Shown here one piece after another: positions 1-11,000 of a stretch of DNA of 64,000 nt (its first letter is position 1; every line of letters starts with the position of its first letter). This DNA is from Ianthella basta. Lineage: Eukaryota; Porifera; Demospongiae; Verongiida; Ianthellidae. Location of the stretch: NCBI GenBank assembly GCA_964019415.1, contig OZ025874.1, forward strand, positions 8,000,092 to 8,064,091. The letters run 5' to 3'. A program made the translations under genes and the position numbers. The notes beneath the pieces are model-generated. The model was given only the letters and a program-made list of their open reading frames with translations, searched no databases and had not been told where the DNA came from.

Positions 1-1256
1 CCCACCAAGATCAATGGCCATCGTCTGGAGGCCATGGCTCGGGCCTCGCTCTGGGAGGTGGGGCTTGACTACCTCCACGGCACTGGACATGGTGTGGGGG
101 CATTTCTCAATGTTCACGAGGGTCCATGTGGCATAAACTCCCGTCCTGCCAAGGGACCACTGGAGGCAGGCATGATACTCTCTGATGGTGAGTGCAATGC
201 CCAAATATTAACAAGCAATCACTCTTTCAATCAAATGTACTGAGTCAGAATTTGCGCTCAATCAATCATTCCAATGCTGCTGTCTCCTTCAATCACAATA
301 TAAGGATGGTTTGGAAAGAGCTCAGTCTTCCCCAAATAGTTACTCCATATTGTTTATATGTCTCTTCCTAGGTCAGCCTTTAGTCTTTCCACATCTCTAC
401 ACAGTCACACACAGTTTACACTGTTTGTAAACCTCACCTGATGCATTTCTTCAACCTTCATGTCCACTCCATAGCTCTGTTGGAGTGCCAGGATTATGGC
501 CAAATATGGAATTAAATTAAAGATCTTAGCCTGTTTCAATATGGCGTTTAGGTATTTCCCGAATAAGGTAGAACAGTAGGCAGTGACTTCCACCCCAACC
601 TCCTCTATAGAGCCTGGCTACTATGAAGATGGCAGCTTTGGTGTTCGCATAGAGAACCTTGTGCAGATTGTAGAGACTGCCACGCCATACCGCTTCAAAG
701 ACATGCAGTATCTCACCATGGAAACCATCACCTTGGTGCCCATCCAGCAGAAGATGATCCTGCCAGAACTCATTACAGCTGAAGAGGTAGGTGGGATGTG
801 AATGTCCACGCGGATCTGCTTAATAGTGTACAAATCGCTCAAATGTACATGTGTGTGTACTGTAGGAAGTACCTCAAAGAGAATGTGTATAATTGTTCAG
901 TAACACTTTTATTACATCTGTATTAAATTACTCATACACCAGATAAAAAATCAGAAACAGAACATTTCGGCCAGGAAGAAGGGCCTTTGACATCTGTTTT
1001 GACTGTAGATACGTCTTCCAATGTGTGGTTTGGATGTACCAACAATTTAACCTTTTATCCACCCACACATTATAGAAGACAGATAGGATGACAAATTTAC
1101 TGTCATTTCCTCTTTCTCTGTCATTTGGTGTACCAGTTGGCATGGCTGAATGACTACCACACCAGGTGTCTGGAAGTGGTCGGCCCTGCTCTGAAGGAAA
1201 AGGACAAGACAGAGGTCTATCAATGGCTGAAGGAGCAGACCAAGCTCATGGGATAG
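1..1256 (+). CDS. XPNPEP1: Xaa-Pro aminopeptidase 1-like, C-terminal exons (5' partial)
   Basis: Three exons are readable: 1-187, 611-786 and 1137-1256, with the stop TAG at 1254-1256. Donors (GTGAGT at 188, GTAGGT at 787) and acceptors fit GT-AG and the phases join correctly. The family is a cytosolic, metal-dependent peptidase with a pita-bread fold that removes an N-terminal residue preceding proline. The exons carry the family signature HGTGHGVGAFLNVHEGP, then DEPGYYEDG and RIEN. The second His of the first motif and the Glu residues of the other two correspond to known metal ligands, so the metal site is intact. The last exon encodes the family's C-terminal helices and ends with LMG. The N-terminal two thirds, including the two Asp ligands, lie left of the window. 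Assignment is firm; orthology to XPNPEP1 rather than a close paralogue is inferred from the motifs. Confidence 0.93.
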
Positions 1257-1496
1257 ATAGATGGTGTACTCATTCATGTGTGCCTTAGGTTCTTATGACT
1301 CCAGTTGTGCAATGGACAGTTGAAAGACATAGGGTAGGAGGCTGCGTGAATATTTTTATAGGCGTAGTATAGTCATACAATGTCATGCATTATATGTACG
1401 TAGTGTTGGATGAAGGTTGGTGGTGAGGTCCTGATTGCAACTTAGCTGACTGTCTGCATGCATGTATACATACTTGAGCATCATGATCAAGCTGGA

Positions 1497-1502
1497 AATA
1501 AA
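1497..1502 (+). promoter_or_regulatory. Candidate polyadenylation signal of the aminopeptidase gene
   Basis: AATAAA lies about 240 bases after the aminopeptidase stop codon and before the next gene on the same strand. No cleavage site can be seen directly. Confidence 0.5.
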
Positions 1503-1904
1503 AGTAGAGATGCATGGGTAGTGGTTATATAAATTTAAAGGGTCTCTGATTCTGCCATGTTGGAAAATGGCAAATGCATGATTATGTGATCAAATATGTC
1601 CACTGAACATGTGCATATTCTAATGGGAGAGACATGACATGTGGTACATGGAGTCTTCAGGAGCACATACAAGATCTAGATGTTCGACGAGCACACAGTG
1701 ACACTACTGGCGTGATCGCGCAATTGCAGAAAACCGTCAAGAGCACTTACAGTGGATAGCTACAAGTCGTCAAGATTACAAATTACCACCCGCAAGCCGC
1801 TCACAGGTCTCTAAATATGAAGGTGTAAAGTCATTGTGCATTCCACAACGCACACACAAGCCTCACGTACAAGCTTGTCAGATCCACAGACGCACGACAG
1901 TGTC

Positions 1905-1913
1905 TATATATAG
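1905..1913 (+). promoter_or_regulatory. Possible TATA box of the first DUF3419 gene
   Basis: TATATATAG lies about 100 bases upstream of the ATG at 2011. Downstream of it, sequence up to the ATG is partly shared with the decayed third copy near 14440-14522, so the upstream region was duplicated with the gene. TATA-like runs are common in this AT-rich DNA. Confidence 0.3.
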
Positions 1914-2010
1914 CTATGCCAGATCAGAGGATTCGCTAGCGTCCGTTGGATGGTCCACAGATCTGTCAGTGTTAACTTGAGTAGCTATCCACCAGTGCCA
2001 CAACTAGAAA

Positions 2011-5000
2011 ATGGCTCAGCCAGTTAGCAAGACAGCCAAGGCTCCTGGCCAGGATCATGTCATTCTTTTCAGCAAGGTTTGGGAAGATTGTAGACTGCTG
2101 ACCAAGGGACTTCAAATCCAACATCAAGACCGTGTTCTCTCCATCACTGGGTAGGGACACGCACTACAGTATATATATACGCGAATAGCTAGCTATGCTT
2201 TGTGTAGCTTGCTGTCACGAAGTGTGAGCACTCCCGCGTATCTCTGATTGTAGTCTAAGGCCGACAAACGCTACCAAAGAGCTCTGCGCTCGAAATCATC
2301 TTCACAATAAACCTCAGCCCTCCATCTTCCAATTAAAGCTCTGGATCCACCTCTGAGTTTACTAATAGGCTGTCAGTGACAAGAGCAATGCTCTTTCACC
2401 TTGTTTTCAACTCGATTCGGTAGCTACTTAATGCCAGTGTGGACAATCGATCCACTACCACATACCATTTGAGTCTTCTTAGTCACTAAGGCTAGCAGCT
2501 GCTAGAATGTTTGTGCGCTTTTGCTTAATTGTATGTTAACTTTACACTTAAAAACACCTAAATTTGGCAGGTGCCCGTGTTCATGCACTAAGCATTTACA
2601 CTTAAGTTGTCCTCATTCCACCAGCTGTTGTTATTGCTATGATTATGCAAGCACTCGGTTTCTGCAGATCTGGTGACAATGTACTGAATCTTTTGCTTGA
2701 AGAACCAAAAGCAATCAGTAGGTTTAATGTTATAATAGTGTGTATTCTTATCTCTTTGTTACATACACATACATAATTATCCTTACAAAGACATGCAATC
2801 TTGCAGATTGCATCTACTACTGCACTTTGTGCCCTTTTACACAAAACTGTTACACATTGTTATACACACTAGGTGTCAACTATGTAGCTATACTAGAGTG
2901 CTGGTGGACGAATGATACAGTCAAGTGCACAGCAGTGTACACATGCAATCCCCAGTGCATACAAATTAACACTTGCACATACATACACAATGAGATGCCA
3001 ATTATAATTATATCATATAGTTGTAGCTATTAACTTGTAGCTTGTCTCTATACAGCTGCAGTGGACATTTCAATGGTGCAGAATGCCATTCTTGAATTGA
3101 AGGTAGCTGGAATAAAGCACTTGCAACATGCACAGTTTGTGCGCCTACTCGGAGACAGCCCTTCCAGCAAGGAGGAGAGGTAAACAGATTACTGCTGTTA
3201 CAAATGCGTAATATAATTATAATCGAAAAAGTATGTAATACAGAGTAATTAAGCATGATCTTTGCAAACTTTGTAGTGAACTGCTCTTCAATGTACATAT
3301 ATATAACTTTACAGGTTGGCCTTGCTCTTCTCAATCGCAGACAAGCTCCCAGAGTATGCAAGGGTATGTCACACTACATAGAGTGATGTATGCATTGGTA
3401 AAATAATTATTATATTCCACATTTCTACATAATTACTAGTGTGTAAAAATTCCTTTAGAATTAAAAGGGATTTAGGAATGACCAGCAGAAAAAGCATAGA
3501 AACAAGCAACAGTAACTAACACCATGATGAACCACATTGCCGTGAAGTTCGCTATGCATTCCTAATTTCCTTGTAGCTACATGGGACTAGCTAGCTAGAC
3601 ATTTGGGCCCATGTAGCTGTACAAGAAATTAGGAATGCAGAGCGAACTTCACGGCAATGTGGTTCATCATGGTGTTAGTTACCGTTGTTTGTTTCTATGC
3701 TTTTTCTACTGGTCATTCCTAAATCCCTTTTAATTCTAAAGGAACTTTTACACACTAGTTTGTACAGTTTTTGCATATCCAAATGACTATGTGTGACGTT
3801 TCGAGCGTAGTAGGGCGCGTTTCGATCTCGGGGCAAGGACGACAACAGGTCTCAACGTCAGAGATTCAATCACAACTGAACCACAGCACTACAAAGATCA
3901 TTTAATTACAAGCATGCACAGGAAACAGGGCAACACATCAAAAGATAATACAAAGCATGCAACTCCCTAATACAGCATCAATTATTAACAAACACAAACA
4001 AAGCAATACATACGCAGCACATAACTGATACACCAGACACAGCTACAGCATTACAAGATACAGCATTACACACAAACACAACTTCGTCACACCCCTTCCC
4101 CCTTAAAATGTCAGACGGGGTGAGGAAAATGTCAAATGTCTACCACACACAGGGCCCTCGCGACAGCCCATCTGCGTTTCCATTGTCACACCCTTTCCGG
4201 TGCGACATCGTGATTCGGTAGGGCTGCACGACCAGGGCCCACTGCGTGAGACGCCCATTGGCATTCTTCATTTTCTGGAGCCATGCAAGGGGCTTGTGAT
4301 CAGTCTGGACCGTGACTGGTTGGCCTTCAAGGTACACATTGAAGTAGGTCAGTGCCCACACTATGCCAAACATTCTTTCTCAATGACGGAATAGTTCATT
4401 TCTCTTGGGAACAGCTTCCTGCTGGCGAATGCTACTGGGTGCTCTTCACCCTTTGCATCTTCCTGACTCAACACTGCGCCAAGGCCGTAATCAGATGCAT
4501 CTGTCTGCAGGAGGAATGGCTTTCCAGGATCAGCTACCTGCAGCACCGGCTGAGTCATCAAGACTCCTTTGAGGTGGGTAAAGGCCTTCTGACACGGTTG
4601 ATCAACATTGACCAAGCTAGGCTGACCCTTCTTGGTTAACTGGGTGAGGGGGGCTGCCACCGTTGCAAACCCTGGAATGAACCGTCGATAATACCCTGCG
4701 AGCCCAAGAAATGAGCGAACATCCTTCTTGGTCTTCGGCTCAGGGTAGTTCTGAACTGATCGGACTTTCTCTGGATCTGGTTGCACCTTCCCACCACCGA
4801 TCACGTGACCCAGATAACGTGTGTGGTCTTGTCCGAAACGGCACTTTTTCAGCTTCACCGTCAGGCCAGCCTGTCGAAGTTGATCAAACACCTCCTGAAG
4901 GTGTCGCAGGTGTTCCTGCCAGTTGTGGCTGAACACAACGATGTCATCAATATACGCTTGAGCAAACCCCTGACATCCGCGCAACACATGGTTCATGGTT

Positions 5001-8000
5001 CTTTGAAAGGTCGCAGCGGCATTGTGCAGACCGAATGGCATCACTTCAAATTCAAACAAGCCGAAGGGGGTTGTGAAAGCTGTCTTCTCTCGCGACTCAG
5101 GAGTCAGAGGGATTTGCCAGTACCCTTTGGCAAGGTCTAAGGTCGACACAACCGAGGCAGTCCCCATGCCCTCGAACACCTCTTCCACTCTTGGCATGGG
5201 GTAGGTGTCAAACTTGGCCACCTGGTTCACCTTTCGGTAATCCACACAAAATCGTACCTCCCCATCTTTCTTGGGGACCAACACGATCGGTGAGGCCCAA
5301 GGGCTGGTTGACGGTCTAATGATGTTCTCGGCCAGCATCTTGTCCAGTTCTGCCTTCACCGCTGACCTACGAGAATAGGGAACTCGATAAGGTCTCTGGT
5401 GGATCGGTGTGGCATCTCCCACGTGGACTTCATGCTGTATCACGGTTGTACGTCCTGGCTTGTCATTGAAGACTGAAGGATACTGTGAAATCAATGAGAG
5501 AAGTTCCTCCCTCTTGGATGCATCGAGATTAGGGCTGAGCTCTGGGAGGAGATCCGTCCCCGTGGGCTTGGAGTCAAAGGAATACAGCTTCTCCTCCAGG
5601 TTACTGGCTTCCTGAAGTGGATCTTCCCAATCCTCCCCTTCTCCGGGTGACTCACCTACATCACTGGCTTCCCATGTCTGTTCTGTCTCACCCTCAGCTG
5701 TGGCCAACAGGGCGGTCTGGGGGTCATTCCACTTCTTCAGGAGGTTGATGTGAACTATCTTCTTCTCCCTATGTCTCCCCGGGGTCTCTACCTCGTAGTC
5801 CACATCGCTTAGTCGCCTCAGCACTTGGTAGGGTCCAGCCCACTCCAATTTGAGTTTGTTGGCCGAACTGGGTAACAGGACTAGCACCTTGTCCCCAGGG
5901 GACAGGGCTCTCTTCTTGGCATGTTGGTCGTAGTGGCTTTTCTGGTGGATTTGAGCTTTCTCAGCAGCTTCTTTCACTACATCAGCCATGTCCTGGAGGC
6001 GTTCCCGCATCTCTGTCATGTGGACAATTGCAGGAGTCTCCTCCCCTGTCTGTGCTGTCCATACCTCCTTGAGAACGTCAAGAGGTCCACGCACCCTCCT
6101 TCCGAACAGCAGTTCGAATGGGGAGAAGCCAGTTGACTCTTGGGGTACTTCTCGGTAGGCGAACAATAAGTATGGCAAATACTCATCCCAGTCCTTCCCC
6201 TTCTTGTTCACAAACTTTTTCAGCATCAGCTTGAGCGTAGCGTTAAACCGTTCCACCAACCCATCCGTTTGGGGGTGGTAGGGGGAAGTACGGATTCTCT
6301 TCACTTGCAGTAAATGGTACACTTCCTCCAGGGTGGCTGACATGAAGTTGGTGCCTTGATCTGTCAGTATCTGCTCTGGGATCCCTAGCCTTGAAAAAAT
6401 GGACATCAGCTCCTTGGCCACACGTGGCGCTTCTACACTTGGAAGGGGCACTGCCTCAGGGTACCGAGTTGCATAATCACAGAAAGTGAGTATAAACCGG
6501 TTGCCTCTCTTCGTACGCGGTAAGGGGCCCACGATGTCCATTGCAACTCTCTGAAAGGGTAGTGGTACCAAAGGCATTGGCACCATCTCAGCACGAGCAG
6601 GTCGCCGAGGCTGGCTCTTCTGACATACCTCACAGGACTTGCAGTATCTGGCTACCTCCGAAAAGATTCCTGGCCAGTAGTAGCGTTGGAGGATTCGATC
6701 CTTGGTCTTTGTGATTCCAAGGTGTCCGGCCATCGGCACATCATGGGCCAGACGCAACACTACCAGCCGGCACTGTTTGGGTAGTACCAGTTGCTCACAG
6801 GCTTTGGCTAGCCCTGTGCCTTTTGGCTGCCAGTGTCTGTACAGGAGTCCCTCCTGTTGGTAAAAGTAAACTCGTTCTTCTGCTGGCCTCTCAATGACCA
6901 GGCCATGGGCTTTCTCTAGGGTGGGGTCACCTTGCTGCCAAGCTCTCAACTCCACTGCAGTGGCTGGCAGCCCTTGTTCACCCCCTTCCTGTACTTTGTC
7001 CTCTGTACCTGTCACCTCTGACTCTGACTCTGTGGGGGGGTGTGACTCAGTGACCTCTGTGGGAACCTCAGGTGCCAATTTCTCACTATCAGCTGTTGTC
7101 TCCTCTGGGCTGGCTGACTCATCACTGGGTACATCCCCACTCAGCCCTTGGCTGTCCTCAGAGTTGGCAACATCTTGTTCAGCCTTTTTCTTGGCTGACC
7201 TGGTAACCACCATCAAACCTCTAGTGGGGCTTTCCCTATCAACTGGGTCGTACAAATCCCGCCCCAGTAGCACAGCCACTGGTAGTTCTGGTGCTATCAC
7301 CACTCGGGCCTGCTGCTGCCAAGTCCCCACCTGTAGTTGTACCACCGCTGTGGGGTATGACACTGTGTCACCGTGTACGCACACAACAGGCACCCGATCT
7401 GAACCGTTGACCTTTGATGATTCGATGAAGTCGGCTGCTACCATGGTTCGATCAGACCCTGTATCCACAAGCATCTGTACTGATCTACCATCCAGCCGCC
7501 CCCGTCGTAGGTACTTATAACTCTGCTCGTTCCAAGCAACCTCTTGGCAGCTCCCTCCATAAAGGGCTTTAGGTCTGGCAGGTGTGGAGGCCTCCTTCTT
7601 GTAGGGGCAGTTGTACATCATATGTCCAAATCTGTTGCATTGGAAGCAGCGTTTTTCCCCTCGTTGGTTTGTCTGGTCACGCCCCTTCTGCTCTCCAGGG
7701 CCACTGGGCTCCACCCGCCGGGATTCCTGCTTGTTGGCTCGTGGGGCTGTCCCCAAGGGAGTGGTCTCCTTCGCGCTCCCTTTTCCACCGTCTTCCCTGG
7801 CCAGGGCATAGGTGTCTGCCAGTTCAGCAGCCTCTGTCAACGACTTTGGCTCCTTCTCCTTAAGTGCAATTGCCAGGCCCTCAGGCACCCCTGCAATAAA
7901 CTGCTCTAGAAGGATCATCTCTTCTACAGAGATCTCCCTATCCCTCTTCCACTTCGCGAAACGGTCTCTCAGCCGATCTGCCCACTCAGCATAAGATTCG

Positions 8001-11000
8001 TTGGACTTCTTGCGGTCCTGTCGAAACTGCTGTCTGTGGGTCTCGGCATTCACTTGGTATCGTCTCAAAATCGCTTGCTTGACTGCTTGGTAGTCGTTGG
8101 CGCTCTCTATTCCAAGGTTCGCGTAGGCCGCCATCGCCTTACCAGTTAGCAAGCCCGCGAGCTGCATTGCCCACACGTCCTCGGGCCAGTCACGCTGCTT
8201 GGCAGTCCGTTCAAACATCTCTAGAAAGTGTTCGACATCGTCATCGACACTCAACTTCTGCAATGTGGGCTTAGGTAAACTCACCTTGGTCGTATCTTTA
8301 CCTGCGCCCGCCTCCGCCCTAGCGAGGATGTCAGTCATCTGGTCGCGATGTTTGGCCATCTCCGCCCGCTGTTGTTCGATGATCTCCATCAGGATCTGTC
8401 TCTGGGACTCCTGCTGATCTTTCATCAGCCGCTGCTGGTCCCTGAGAATCTCTACTAGTGTCGTTGCTGACACTCCGCCGTCCGTCTCTTCTCCCGTTAC
8501 AGCTGCGGTCGGCTCCTTCTCTCCCCGCTCTGACGTCTTCTTAGTCTGCTTCGACATCGTCGCTGCTCCCCGAGTCTCCGCTGCGGCTCCTTCGTGACAC
8601 TGAGTCGGGTCCTCCCGTACTGTACCTCCGCCGGTCCGAAACGTTCTGATCCAGGAACTGCAGGATCCCGCCGCTGCCACCAATTGTGACGTTTCGAGCG
8701 TAGTAGGTCGCGTTTCGATCTCGGGGCAAGGACGACAACAGGTCTCAACGTCAGAGATTCAATCACAACTGAACCACAGCACTACAAAGATCATTTAATT
8801 ACAAGCATGCACAGGAAACAGGGCAACACATCAAAAGATAATACAAAGCATGCAACTCCCTAATACAGCATCAATTATTAACAAACACAAACAGCAATAC
8901 ATACGCAGCACATAACTGATACACCAGACACAGCTACAGCATTACAAGATACAGCATTACACACAAACACAACTTCGTCACACTATGGTTACATCAGATT
9001 GATACCAGCACTGACTAATACTCCTTCCTTAAATTAGCTGAAGATTGGGCAGAGCATCGAGCACAGTTATGCCACTTTTAGATGATGCGGCTGCCGTGTA
9101 CCGTTCGGTATACCAGCGCAACAAAATGGCAGCATTGGGGTATCTTTAATACACGGGGAGGACAAATTTCCTGCCCGCTCCAGTGCTGTACTTATCGGAT
9201 TGCCACCGGCGCTCAGATCCTAGTCCTTGACATAGTTAGGAAATTTAAAATGAGAATTTGATTGAAGCTACTGGGTAGATTAGTGAACTACACTACTTGG
9301 TAATAATATTAATACAATTACACAGCTTGGTAACAGACTCAGACATTTTGCCCATTTCAGGGCCTTATTTTAATTCATCAGTGAAATAGATTTAATTATC
9401 CCTACCCAAGTCTCATTCACTGATGATGTCCCTGTATTGGATTGCATGAACTGTCTGAATCTATTACCAGGTTTGGTTCGTGTATCAGCCTTTGTTATCT
9501 ATTTTGCAGACATTCTGGGTGAACAACACACACCTCATAAGCGAAGGCCCAGGAGTGTCCTTTGAAGGAAAGGTTGACAAGTCTCTCCTGTCATGCAAAT
9601 GGAACCATGTTGTTGGTGATGCATCAGTGGAAGAGCTCTTCACTGCATCCTCCCTGGAAGAGCAGCAGGAGGTCTTTGATAGCTGGCCCGCTGAAGAGCT
9701 GAGGAAACAAGTTGGGTAAGGCTCTATTGCAGGTACACAGGTATATAGCGATGGCATATCAATGCAGGGTGTTGCCTGGGATGCACAGGTGCATGCCACC
9801 CTGGAAGTTCTCAGTGGCAGAAAATGCTGTGGAATAGGGCCTTATGTTAGACGGCAGTTTAATAATACTAGAAATAATAAAAATTTTCTACAAAAATTGT
9901 AAGGATGTAGGGATGGCATAAAAAGGACAGAAACAAGTAAAGGCTGTTACACAGTGGAGCATTAACCATTGTCCCTACATGCAAGAATGTCGCACCGTAT
10001 AGTCCTACACCCTTGAATGTAGGGACAATGGTTAATGCTCCACTGTGTAACAGCCTTTACTTGTTTCTGTCCTTTTTATGCCATCCCTACATCCTTACAA
10101 TTTTTGTAGAAAATTTTTATTATTTCTAGTTTCTGTACTTTTTATAGTGGACAGCTAAGCTGAAGCAACACACTTAGTCTCAACCATAGGGCATTGGTGC
10201 AGACATTATACCTCGTTTCTGTAATCCTGAAGCTCAAGGTGTGGGCTAGCACCTAGGTTCCGCGCTAACCCAGCGAGAAACGGCGACCGGAAGCCAACCG
10301 TGGTGGGGAAATGCACGCACGACCGCGCAAGTCCTTCAAACGGCGTGCAAGCTAACTGCTGCAGCTGCTACAGCGGATTTAGGCAATCTTGCAACAGGTC
10401 CCAAATCCTTGGGCAGTCGTTACCTAGGATACGGACTGTGTGACATCATAGTTGTGTACAATTTTGGCTCGTAACCTAGGTAACGACTACCCACAGTTTG
10501 GGAACCTGTTGCAAGATTGCCTAAATCGGCTGTAACAATGGCACCAGTCACTCCGGTTTCATCCGGTTTAATTACGTAATTTGAAAATGGCGTCCGTCCT
10601 GCTTGGCCAAGCAACAGGGCAGGAGTCGTGGCAAGCGCTGTCTTCCGAACTAACTCGCGCCGCCTTCTAACCTACAAAGGAATGCAGCCAGCCAAAAAAT
10701 GGTGCAATGTGGTGCGATAAATATTTTCCTGGTTCCTCTGGTTCGTGCGCTACGGCTGTCAGAGAAGAAGAAGAAGAAGAAGAAGACGAAACGTGAGAAA
10801 TGTCGAGGGCGCTATCTACGTATAGGCGCACCTTCGCTGGGAAGTAAGGTTATATATGTGCATTGTTTAGTCCCCGCTTCATCATGATAAGCTTCGAAGT
10901 GAGGGCTTCTCAGCTGGCTCAGGCATCAGAAAGGGTTGGTTCTCTAATACCAGCTTCACAGCAGGGTTGAAAAACCTTGCCGACGTTTTCGACCAGATGC

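Larger units (their letters stand above)
3792..8982 (-). mobile_element. Ty3/gypsy LTR retrotransposon with integrase before reverse transcriptase
   Basis: A complete element of about 5.19 kb sits in intron 4 of DUF3419 copy A, in opposite orientation to the host gene. It is bounded by about 300-base LTRs beginning TGTGACG and ending CGTCACA, and by a five-base target duplication CTATG (3787-3791 and 8983-8987). On the minus strand the order is LTR, primer-binding site, gag, protease, integrase, RT, RNase H, polypurine tract, LTR. Integrase upstream of RT is the Gmr1-like arrangement rather than the usual Ty3/gypsy order. The LTRs differ by one substitution and a two-base indel by eye, indicating recent insertion. 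Confidence 0.93.

Noticed and set aside
8497-8766. Alternative minus-strand frames overlapping the gag start and LTR
   Set aside because: Shadows of the gag-pol frame and LTR sequence without element-protein motifs.
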